Positions 46,190-55,358 of a stretch of 64,000 nt of DNA are shown here, one piece after another. The DNA comes from Macrobrachium rosenbergii (Eukaryota; Arthropoda; Malacostraca; Decapoda; Palaemonidae): the NCBI RefSeq assembly GCF_040412425.1, contig NC_089777.1, positions 37,196,037 to 37,260,036 on the forward strand. Direction: 5' to 3'. Numbering within the stretch: the first letter of the stretch is position 1; each line of letters begins with the position of its first letter. The notes below the pieces were generated by a model that did no database searches, was not told where the DNA came from, and saw nothing but the letters and a program-made list of their open reading frames with translations. Both the position numbers and the translations under genes were made by a program.

Positions 46190-46860
46190 CCACCAGTATG
46201 CACACCTTCTGTCGGAGTTCCCTGAGGTGTTTAAGCCCGAGCCGCCAAGTCCCGGGGCCCCAGCCAAGCACGGCATATACCACCATATAGTGACTAAAGG
46301 GCCCCGACACATGCAGTTCCGCAGGCTTCCCCTCAGCGCCTTCAGGAGGCGAAAAAAGCATTCGCGGAGATGGAACGGATGGGCATCTGCAGGAAAGCCT
46401 CCAGTCCATGGGCCTCCCCCTCCACATGGTGCAGAAACCGGACGGCTCCTGGAGACCCTGCGGCGACTACAGGCGGCTCAACATTGCAACGGAGCCCGAC
46501 CACTACCCTCTGCCCAATATGCAAGACCTCACGGCCTCCTTTCACGGGCCAAAATATTCACTAAATTGGACCTTCTTAAATCTTATTTCCAGGTACCTGT
46601 TGCGCCAGAGGACATACCAAAGACAGCCATCATCACGCCCTTCGGGTCCTATGTGTTCGCCTTCTCCACCTTCGGGCTGAGGAACGCCGGGGCCACCTTC
46701 CAGCGGCTCATGGACAGCATCCTGGGGACCTAAAATTCTGCGTCTGCTCATCGACGACATTCTCATATTTTCCAGGTCTGGCGAACACCAGAGGCACATC
46801 AAAGCAGTCCTCCAGCGCCTCCAAGAAAACGGCCTCGTCGTCCGTTTTGACAAGTGCCGC
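46190..46860 (+). pseudogene. gypsy reverse transcriptase
   Basis: Blocks across frames: [72 protein letters not shown], then LLIDDILIFSRSGEHQRHIK. The YxDD box reads LIDD, with the Tyr changed to Leu. At least three frameshifts. Confidence 0.8.
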
Positions 46861-47560
46861 CGGCGCCCAGAAAGCAGAATTCCTGGGTCACGAGGTGTCT
46901 CCGACAGGCGCCCGCCCTCTTACATCGAAAGTGGCAGTGAGCCAAGTTCCCGACACCCACCTCCATCAAGGCCGCCCAGGAGTTCCTTGGGATGGTAAAC
47001 TTCTACAGGCGGTTCATCCCGGGATCGCGCACACCACGGCCCCTGACGGAAGTCCTAAAGGTCAACCAAGTCCCTGTCTTGGGGACCCAGCCAGCAGCAG
47101 GCCTTTTCCCTGACGTAAGCGCCCTCACCAAGGCAACCGCCTTGGCACACCAGGATCCCAAGGCTCCCCTCCAGCTGACGACAGACGCCAGTAACGTTGC
47201 CTGCGGTGCTGTTCTGGAGCAAATCATCAACGGCGCCCCAGCCCATCGCCTTCTTCAGCAAGAAGTTCAGTCCCGCAGAGTCCCGCTACAGCACCTTCGA
47301 CAGGGAACTCTGGCGCGATGTACCGCGCAGTTCGGCACTTCAAGTTCCTCCTGGAGGACGCCCTTCACAGTCTTCACAGACCACCAGCCACTGGTTCACG
47401 CCTTCACGAAGCAGGGGACGCATGGTCTTCCAGACAGCAGCGCCACCTCTCAGCCATAGCCGAATTTACCTGTTCCGTCAGGTACCTCCCGCAAGAAAAA
47501 TCCGTAGCAGACGCCCTCTCCAGAGTCGAGTTGAACGCAGTGCAGCTTGGTGTAGATTAC
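46860..47560 (+). pseudogene. gypsy RNase H
   Basis: Reads PLQLTTDASNVACGAVLEQI near 47165, then FFSKKFSPAESRYSTFDREL, and TVFTDHQPLVHAF near 47370, the usual RNase H order, ending SVADALSRVELN near 47500. Confidence 0.8.
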
Positions 47561-48886
47561 CAGGACCTTGCCAGAGAACAGGCCGCTGACCCAGAAACCC
47601 CAGCATACCGCACCGCCATCACATCCCTCAAGTGGCGGGACGTGACCCTCGCCCCGAGGCCCCAGCCTGCTCTGTGACATCAGCACAGGCCAGCCCCGCC
47701 TTGGTTCCAGCCTCACGCCGCGCCAGGTATTCGACATCATTCACGGCCTCTCACCCCTCCGCAGGGACCACGGCCAAACTGCTTTCAAAAAGTTCGTCTG
47801 GCACGGGTGCAAAAGGACGCCACAGCCTGGGCAAAACAGTGCCTGCAGTGCCAGACCAGTAAGGTGGGTCGTCACACGCAGTCGGGGTAGGCGAAAGTTC
47901 CCCACAGCCAGGGCGCCGCCGCCACATCCACATCGGCGTCGTCGGGCCCTTCCCCATCAGGCGGATCCAGATACCTCCTCACGGTGGTAGACCGTTCGAC
48001 GAGGTGGCCCGGCCACGCCCATGCAAGAAGCCACCGCCAGCGGCGTGCGCCGAGGCCCTGCTCTCCAGTTGGGTTAGCCGCTTCGGCGCCCGGACCACAT
48101 CACAACCGACAGGAGCCCCGCTTTCCTCTCCGAGCTGTGGTCTGCCCTGGCTCAACTGCTGGGAACCACGCACCACACCACCACAGCGTACAACCCAGCG
48201 CCAACGGCCTGGTTGAACAGTTCCACAGGTCCCAAAGTCATCCTCATGGCCCGCTGCACCGCCGAGGACTGGAAACATCAGCTGCCGTGGGTCCTCCTCG
48301 GGTTGAGGACCGCCCCAGAGCCGAGCGGCACCCCATCCGCAGCTGAACAAACCTATGGGGAACCCCTCGTGGTGCCGGAGAGCTCGTGACGGATGATCGC
48401 CACTCCCCATCTCTGCAGAGGCTCCGCGACGTGGCCGGCAAGTTCGCCCCTTGCAGGCGCTCATACATCGACAGAGCAACCACCTTCGTGCCGCCACAGC
48501 TGTCATCCGCCACCCACGTCTTCGTCAGAGTCGACGCCGTCCGTCCACCACTAACTAAGCCCTACAGGGGACCCTTCCGCGTGCTGGAGCGGAACAGCAA
48601 GGCGTTCCGGCTGGCACTCCCAGGCAAGAACGACTGGGTTTCCATAGACCGGCTAAAGCCCGCCTTCCTGTCGGAGAGTCCCGGCAGCAACGCAGCACCC
48701 CTTCCGCCCAAACGCACTCCAGCACGCCTCACCCCGCGCAGGCGCCGCCCCAGGAAGGGACCGCCCAAACAGCAGCCTCACAGGCGGGAGGCCCTCAGTT
48801 ATCTTCAAGGAGCCGCGGCACCCTTCAGCGCCCCACCAGGTACAGGGATTAATCAGACGCGCCCCTCGTCTTGGGAGTATTTGTAA
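47560..48886 (+). pseudogene. gypsy integrase with C-terminal GPY/F-like module
   Basis: Zinc-binding remnants (AKQCLQCQTSKVGRH, about 47825-47875), then TTDRSPAFLSELWSALAQLL (second catalytic Asp region, about 48110), HHTTTAYNPAPTAWL and a DWKHQLPWVLLGLRTAP segment. The 3' ORF 48386-48886 has PYRGPFRVLERNSKAFRLAL and PGKNDWVSIDRLKPAFL, the GPY/F-type tail. Frames change at least three times. Confidence 0.75.
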
Positions 48887-49303
48887 AGTCACCAATTCGG
48901 CGCCAGGATAGTGTTTCGCGGCGCCATTAATTAAGTCTCCGCTGAGCTTGTTTTCTTTGGTGACTTCCCGTTTTCTTCAAGCTCAATTAGTCACGCCTAA
49001 AAACGTGCCAGGTCACGATTTTAATCATTTTTACTTTATGGTATTTATACTGAATGTCACACATTGTGTATCACATGTTTCTTCATTCACAGGCATCAAG
49101 ACTGTATCTATATTGTAGCTCTGTATATTTTGTATTGTAATTTGTACTCGTTCACTGCATATTATTGTTTATTGTTTGACCTCAGGTCACAGTCAATTCC
49201 ATTGTCTCTCACGGCCCGGCGTCAGTCGGCCTTAATATATGTCGCCTGAATCTGTAATAAAGCAGCAGTAACCTTTACCTGCTCGTTTCTTTGACACCTT
49301 ACA
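48882..49303 (+). repeat. 3' LTR (422 bp)
   Basis: Same ends as the 5' LTR. Notable difference: CGGCCTTAATATATGTCGCC against CGGCCGCAATATAAGCCGCC. Confidence 0.93.
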
Positions 49304-50250
49304 GGCTAAGTCGGCAGTTTTTAGGAGGTAAAGAATGTAACATCTCTTCTTTACTCTGTAGTCCATCCAGCGGAATTTTTACTTTACCTAAGATCTTCGA
49401 GAGGCCTATCGATGCTACAATAAAGGGTTACACATCCATTCTGAACTCAGTGTTCAAGCATTTAGGTGTGAACATTCCCTCAGACCCGGACATTTCAGGC
49501 TTAGTCAAGTCTTTTGACACCAGGAAACGGAAGTCTCAGCAGCCAGTGTCTTGGAACCTAGATGTGGTCCTGCATTGGTTGTCAGGCCCTCCTTTTGAAC
49601 CTATGCATGCGTCCTCCTTTAGGGGTCTGTCTAGAAAGACACTTTTCTTAATCTCTTTAGCAGCAGCAAAAAGGGTCAGCAAGTTGCAATCTCTGGACAA
49701 ACAAGTTGGTTTTGTGCAAGAGACAGCTATTTGCTCATATATTTTAGGCTGCTTAGCCAAAAATGAGAACCCATCTAACCCCTGGCCTTGTTCTTTTTCC
49801 GCCCAGAATCTTGCAGAACTGGTGGGACCTTTGGAACAAGAGAGAGTATTGTGCCTAGAGTATTGAGGTACTACCTCGAGAGAACCAAGAATATCAGAGG
49901 GGATTCTAGTAACCTCTGGTGTTCTGTCAAGAACCCTTTACATCCTCTCTCCAAGAATGCTATCTCTGTCTTTTTGAGAGACATTATTATAGAGTCTCAC
50001 TTGGGAATTCAGGAGAATAATTTACCTTTGTTAAAGGTAAAAGCACATGAGGTACAGGCAGTAGCCACTTTGTTGGCTTTTAAACGCAACCTCTCTCTAA
50101 TTACCATAATCCAGTCGACTTATTGGGAGTGTTGCTCAATCTTCACCAACCATTATTTATATGACATCGAAACTGTGTTCGAGGACTACAGCATGCTGGG
50201 TCCGTTCTCCGCGGCTGGCATGGCACTAGGGAATGAAGGGTAGGAGTGAT
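49304..50250 (+). pseudogene. Tyrosine recombinase, main part (D5)
   Basis: Open at 49291-49866: TLPKIFERPIDATIKGYTSI, SWNLDVVLHWLSGPPFEPMH, KTLFLISLAAAKRVSKLQSL. The AKRVSK box keeps the first catalytic Arg, unlike D2 and D3. After a frame change 49788-50243 continues VLRYYLERTKNIRGDSSNLW, KVKAHEVQAVATLLAFKRNL, IQSTYWECCSIFTNHYLYDI. Here the HxxR box reads HEVQ, so the second Arg is lost. It is the longest recombinase reading in the window. Confidence 0.8.
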
Positions 50251-50320
50251 CCTTCTATTTCTCTATCTCCTAGCCTTGATCAGGGTTGTTGAGTTTTTGG
50301 GAAGCTGGGGATACTTAGTA

Positions 50321-50671
50321 CAGGCAGACCCCGGTTAACGGCGGGCTCGGTTAACAGCGATCCGGTTTTATGGGGCTTGTCTAGCGACGAAAATCGGTAA
50401 TTTTCGGTGCTGAAAATTGCAGATTTCCGCTTATCGGCGCCGATACATACCTAACAGAGGCGCCGATAACCAAAATTCAGCGCTTTTTGGTGCTGATAAC
50501 CAAAAATCAGCGCTTTTTGGCGCTGATAACCAAAAATCGGCGCTTTTTGGCGCCGATAACCCTGAAAATCGCAGAAAAAATGCCAAAATCGCCAATTTTC
50601 GGTTAGAGGCGATTTTCAGTTATCATCACACCCTCAGAAACGGAACCCCGCAGATAACCGGGGACTGCCTA
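50321..50671. mobile_element. MITE of about 351 bp, CAGGCAGACCCCGGTTA ends, TA duplication
   Basis: Terminal inverted repeat CAGGCAGACCCCGGTTA against TAGGCAGTCCCCGGTTA, flanked by TA on both sides, as for Tc1/mariner-type MITEs. Inside, a 31-bp unit (ATAACCAAAAATC-GGCGCTTTTTGGCGCTG type) is repeated three to four times at 50455-50570. Confidence 0.75.
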
Positions 50672-51084
50672 TACCTGGAATACCCTCCGATCTTCGTTTT
50701 TAATGGATAGATATTATATGTTTTTCAAATGGTGGACAGGTAACTTAGTTTTATGGTCGTGTGCTAGCTGATGTCTATTTTTCGCCCAGGGCAAGGGCAA
50801 TCGTTTTGTTTGAGCTCTGTTGAGTCATAGAACTACTCCCTGACCACAAAGCTTCCACTGAAGTAGGGGCAATCCTGACACTACCAGTCATGTCCCTACG
50901 GGTCAAGATGAGCAACGACCAAGAGGCAGTTTCTTCCTGCTCTTGCTCTCTCCCTAGGTAAGGTTACAACAAGCATTACCACAATGCTAGCCTTTTTTTC
51001 TATTTCAAATGCATTCCTTTATAATGTTTTTCGAGTAGTACATGTCCATTCTTCCCACCTCCTATCAGTGTGGGATTCAGCTGT

Positions 51085-51176
51085 GTAATTACAGTGCTTG
51101 GTAAGTTTCATATATAAAAATGACATTTTTATAATAAAATAGGTTTTTATATATACAGTACTTCCCAAGTAATTAC
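51085..51176. repeat. ICR palindrome of D5
   Basis: GTAATTACAGTGCTTGGTAAG .. CTTCCCAAGTAATTAC around AAAATGACATTTTTATAATA. Confidence 0.75.
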
Positions 51177-51179
51177 ATG

Positions 51180-51419
51180 AACAGAGCCCGTCCCGCCCCC
51201 CGCACATGGGCACATGGACATAGAGCATAAACGAACAGAGCTCTTCAGCTACGTTGTACCTATTCTTCCCCGAAAGTGGGCGGGGCACTTACCTGCACCA
51301 AAACAAAAGAGCACTACCATGAATTTTCAGTTCTTAAGGTGCTGTTTAAAATAGAAACTATAGCTACGTAATTACTTGGTAAGTACATATAAAACTTTAT
51401 TTTATTATAAAAATGTCAT
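51180..51419 (+). repeat. Right ITR of D5
   Basis: Complement of the left ITR; contains GTACCTATTCTTCCCCGAAA and ends TTATAAAAATGTCAT. Confidence 0.75.
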
Positions 51420-51839
51420 ATTTGTTATTTTTGTAATTTTCATAATTCTTCATATGGTACAAGCTCCTGTTTACATTTAGAACATTCCTTTTTGAGAAGT
51501 ATATGGGATGCTCTGAACATGCATAGTATATTTTAAAGGTATTAACTAAATCATTATATGGTGGATATATTTTTGTAATATCACAACTACATTCTGTATT
51601 TTTGTACTGCCAGACTATAAAGGTGGATTCTCATTATTATTAGGATTGATAAATAGTTTAGCCAGACCACTAATTTGACAATAGTAATTATCATAGAGTG
51701 GCCCAAAGGGTTGTTTATAATAAATATACTTAGATTCTATTTAATACTTGTTACAATGGTGGTGGAAGAGCCTGTTATAAATATAAACATTTATCATGAA
51801 TTTTCATTTATTTATTGTGATTTTTCATTCTTTTCATTA
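51420..51839. other. Host sequence upstream of the YJU2 locus, nothing recognised
   Basis: AT-rich; only a chance ORF. Confidence 0.4.
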
Positions 51840-51840
51840 G

Positions 51841-51989
51841 GAACTATAAAGAGCCAAAACAGGAAATCTTCAGAAGCATCACAGACATCAAGTATTGAAG
51901 AACAAAATCAAGCTCCACTACAGATGGTGTGTGTCATTGAAGATCACATGGTGAACTGTATGGGTAAAAATACTGTGACAGTTGTTTAG
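51841..51989 (+). CDS. Possible terminal exon, unknown gene
   Basis: The acceptor TTTTCATTCTTTTCATTAG precedes an open segment of 49 codons (TIKSQNRKSSEASQTSSIEE .. VCVIEDHMVNCMGKNTVTVV) ending in TAG at 51987-51989. The polypyrimidine tract is good and the reading looks protein-like, but no upstream exon was found and no family is recognised. It could instead be a 5' UTR exon of YJU2. It lies 87 bases before the YJU2 ATG. Confidence 0.35.
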
Positions 51990-52076
51990 GATTTCCTCAG
52001 AAATTTTAGTTGCTTTTGAAAGACGGGAGGTTAAAGGATTACAGTTTTGGGTTGAGTCTCTTCCCTGTAGTACAAA

Positions 52077-53156
52077 ATGTCAGAACGGAAAGTTTTAAAC
52101 AAGTATTATCCTCCTGATTTTGACCCTTCAAAGATCCCCAGGGCAAGATGCCCAAGAAACAGACAATTTACTGTCCGTTTGATGGTTCCATGTAATATCA
52201 AGTGTCATACGTGTGGGGAATATATTGCCAAAGGAAAAAAATTCAATGCACGGAAAGAAGACGTGGAAGACATGACTTACCTAGGAGTTCGTATATACAG
52301 GTTTTACATAAAATGCCCTGGTTGTCTGGCAGAGATTTCCTTCAGAACAGACCCAGAAAGTACCGATTATGTCATTGAAGCAGGTGCCCACAGAAATTTT
52401 CAGGCACTGAAATTGGCTGAAGAGCAGGCAGCTAGGGAAGAAAGAGAAGCCAAAGAAGAAATAGAGTCCAACCCAATGTTACTGTTGGAAAATCGCACAC
52501 AGCAATCCCAGTATGAAATGGAAGTTCTCGAGTCTTTGGAGGATCTTCGTGACATGAATGAGCGTCATGCTGGCATCGATTTAGCGAAGATTACTGAAAA
52601 ATATGAAGAGGAAAGAAAGATGACACAAGAACAACGTGAAGAAGCTGAGAGATTGGAGGCATTGAAAGCCTTGGGTTATAAAATGATAGAAGGACAGATG
52701 GTTAAGCAAGTTGCACCTGAGGATTTGTTAGAAAGCCAACCCTCAAAAAAATTTAAACCATTAGTTCAAAATACTGCCAAGACACATCAGATAACACCAG
52801 CTGACAAACATATAGATGTCCCCAGAAAGAATACAATGAAGTCAAAACTTACAGGATTGATTAAAGTAAAGGGTGATAAAAATTCCAGCAAAGGTGAGAA
52901 GAGCAATGAAAATACAGGGATTAACTCTGAAATCACAAAAGATGACAAAAGTAAGGAATTGGCAAAAAGCAATTCGTCAGATTTACCAGAGCCACAGGTA
53001 GGTTCAACTCTCTCCTCAAAATCTGTTGCAACTCTTTTATCAAGTAAAGCCACCACTACAAAACCACCCAGTGGAGTTGATGCACCAAAGGCATTAAATG
53101 GGCTTTCCTTTTTAGGGGCATATTCTGATTCAGAATCTGGGGAAGAGAGTAACTGA
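52077..53156 (+). CDS. YJU2: YJU2 splicing factor (CCDC94/CWC16 family), single exon
   Basis: 359 codons from ATG at 52077 to TGA at 53154-53156. The first 21 residues ([21 protein letters not shown]) are those of animal YJU2, which fixes the start. The Yju2/CWC16 domain covers about residues 1-180: a zinc-binding four-Cys set (CHTC at about 41-44 and CPGC at about 80-83), [32 protein letters not shown], and the [17 protein letters not shown] helix. A Lys/Ser-rich, low-complexity C-terminal tail ends with [15 protein letters not shown], also conserved. Length fits the family (about 320-360). YJU2 acts in the nucleus at the branching step of pre-mRNA splicing. A possible acceptor (CTTCCCTGTAG) lies 6 bases before the ATG, so the 5' UTR may be spliced. 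No intron, frameshift or poly-A tail is present. Confidence 0.95.
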   Translation: MSERKVLNKYYPPDFDPSKIPRARCPRNRQFTVRLMVPCNIKCHTCGEYIAKGKKFNARKEDVEDMTYLGVRIYRFYIKCPGCLAEISFRTDPESTDYVIEAGAHRNFQALKLAEEQAAREEREAKEEIESNPMLLLENRTQQSQYEMEVLESLEDLRDMNERHAGIDLAKITEKYEEERKMTQEQREEAERLEALKALGYKMIEGQMVKQVAPEDLLESQPSKKFKPLVQNTAKTHQITPADKHIDVPRKNTMKSKLTGLIKVKGDKNSSKGEKSNENTGINSEITKDDKSKELAKSNSSDLPEPQVGSTLSSKSVATLLSSKATTTKPPSGVDAPKALNGLSFLGAYSDSESGEESN

Positions 53157-53279
53157 GTGTGATGTAAAGGTGACTTGTTTTATATTCATAGAACCCTGTA
53201 CATGTTAGTGTTAGAAAGCAGAGATAAGTGACTTGTTTGTGTCAGTTAGTTCTGGCATTGCTCTTTATTTACTTTACCA

Positions 53280-53720
53280 TCATCCTTATTGCCTTCAGTG
53301 CTACACGACTCAAAGGGCCTCTGTGAAATTCTACCACTCGTGTCTTTCTTGTGCTTCATCTTCCACGAATCCCCACTCATCTCCATCTTTCCTTCTCATA
53401 ATTCTTATCTAAGTAGATTAGGGTCTTCCGACTCTTCTGGTGCCTATAGGAGCCCAGCTGACATTACCATATATTATTCTCCCAAGTGTTCATGGGACAT
53501 GTCCAAACCATGTCCATCTTCTTTTCATCATTTTCTACATATGGATCTTCAGTTGGTTCTCTTTTGGCATAATTTCTGATTCTTCCCTGGAATTTAACAC
53601 CTAATATTCTTTTTAAAGCTTTATTTGCAAATCAGCAAAATCTTTGATATATAGTTTCATTGACATATGATTCATGTACATAAAGCAGTAGAGATTGCAA
53701 AAGACATCTTATTTTACTTT
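53280..53720 (-). pseudogene. RTE-type LINE 3' relic
   Basis: The minus strand reads NETIYQRFADLQIKL, KRILGVKFQGRIRNYAKREP, TEDPYVENDEKKMDMVW in changing frames. The LGVKF...RIRNYAK arrangement corresponds to the post-RT region of RTE-like LINEs, as in the fragment at 59.2-60.6 kb (NKVLGRILGIN). It lies just downstream of YJU2 on the opposite strand. Confidence 0.5.
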
Positions 53721-53849
53721 TGTATGCAGTTTCAGTCTACTTGGTTTCCAAACCCTATTCAGTCTGCCCATTCTTTGATTTGGTTTGCCTTTTTAAGGTT
53801 CACTGAACTCCAGCTCGAGAGATCCTGTACTGGATATCATTGTTTTCTG

Positions 53850-54030
53850 TAAGTAACTTACTAAGTAATTACATAGCTATAGTTTCCACTTGAACGACAG
53901 CTTAGATTGAAAATTTTACGGGTAGCACTTTAATATAGTTTGTGTAGGTGATCAGCCTGTCCCACGAACAGAATATTGGAACGACCTAGCAAAAAATTCT
54001 CTTTCGTTTCCTGCCGTCAGTGGTGGCAAC
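53850..54030 (+). repeat. Left ITR of D6
   Basis: Begins TAAGTAACTTACTAAGTAAT. Inner words CTGTCCCACGAACAGAATAT match the complement of the right ITR. Confidence 0.7.
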
Positions 54031-55358
54031 ACCTGGTCTGGCGGCAGCTTTTTTCGTTATTTAACGTTTATGATTCTTTAAATCCACCATCAGAACGCGT
54101 ATATTGAAGCCTTCAAACTGAAATCTTTCAGGATGAGTTTTTTCGTATTTTGTTTTACTGTACATTGATTCAGTCATCATTGAGCCGCCGTTAATGACGC
54201 CATTTGCATTTATGGCTTGTTTACTGGTTAAGCTTCTGATGGCACTGATGATAGTTTTGCCTTAAAAGTAATTCTCGGATGTTACGACATTCCATTATAA
54301 AAGTAAATTGTATGTTACGCATTTTCATTAAGCCATGACTTTGGCAATTTATGAATTGTTTTCCAGCTATAATAGTTTTGTTTTTAAAAGTAATTCTCAA
54401 GTGTTACAACACTCCATTATCAAGTACAGTAATTGGTCTAGACACTCCATTATAAAATAATTGGTCTGTGTTAGGCTTTTCATTAGGCATAACCTTTGCA
54501 AGTAATGAATTGTTTTACGGCCTTAATCTACGAGTGAGCCGTAGATAATAATTTTGCCTTAAAAGTAATTCTTGTATGTTATGGCATTCCATTATAAAGT
54601 AATCGGTGTATGTCATGCCTTTTCATTAGGCATTAGCTTTTGCAATTCAGGAATTGTTTACCGACCATAGGCTGCTGGCGAAACGCCAATAATGGTTTTG
54701 CCTTAAAGTAATTTTCAGATGTTACTACATTGCATAATTATCTTTCATTAGCCATAATTTTGACAATTTATGATTTTTTTTCGGCCATATGCTTTGCGCA
54801 AGCCACCGATAATTGCATTAAAAGTAGTTCAAGGGTATTTTGCCATTTCATTAGGACTAACTTTTGCAATTATAGTATGATTTATTTACCAGACCTATGC
54901 TTCCTGGAAGCCTCCTGTAGTTAAATGTTTAACATAACTGTTACAACTTCCTTTGCAGAACTGAAAGTGTTAGGCAGAAAGTAGTAAGGAGAGATTTAGG
55001 GTTTCTGGTGACGGCTACAAGTTGACGTCTTCAACAGCCAAGAACCAGCTTATGCTATGAACCTTCTAGCTTGCTGGCACTGATTTCGCCCCCAGCACCC
55101 TCCTCATGCTCTTGGTGCCAGCGCTAGCACCCTGGCGCCAATTCTCTCTTACTAGCCGTCTTACCACTTGCTCATGCACCTGGCTCCCTTGCTTCCCTTT
55201 CCATACCCATGCCAGTCTTGTGTCTTGGTTAACAGATGTTACCCTTGTTATAGTGAAGTGTAGTGAAGTGGAGGAGGTGACTACTCGTCCCATGATGCTC
55301 CTAAACAGAAGGTCCCTGTCAAACTCCCCACGTTTCTTGGCTGGAAGCAAACTGGAAG

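Larger units (their letters stand above)
44238..49303 (+). mobile_element. Ty3/gypsy LTR retrotransposon, CsRn1-like, inserted in D5
   Basis: 5066 bp with LTRs 44238-44661 and 48882-49303, beginning TGTAAAGTCACC and ending CACCTTACA. A 4-bp GGCT duplication flanks it (44234-44237, 49304-49307). The primer-binding site starts one base inside (TGGTGACCCC), which fits tRNA-Trp, as used by the CsRn1 clade. Domain order: gag with C-x-x-H-type knuckle, protease, RT, RNase H, integrase with GPY/F-type tail. There is no envelope-like ORF. The LTRs differ by about five substitutions and four one-base indels. The coding region has many frameshifts. Confidence 0.9.
41488..51419 (+). mobile_element. DIRS1-like retrotransposon D5, rearranged and with nested insertions
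   Basis: A plus-strand copy. ITRs at 41488-41650 and 51180-51419 pair with each other; the shared inner sequence includes GAAGAATAGGTACAAC and AAAGTGGGCGGGGC. Gag is joined directly to the methylase domain, so RT and RNase H are deleted. The recombinase gene is split by a 5-kb LTR retrotransposon, and a MITE sits between the recombinase and the ICR. Without the LTR element the copy would be about 4.9 kb. Confidence 0.8.

Noticed and set aside
47979..48506. 175-codon minus-strand ORF
   Set aside because: It is the shadow of integrase sequence.
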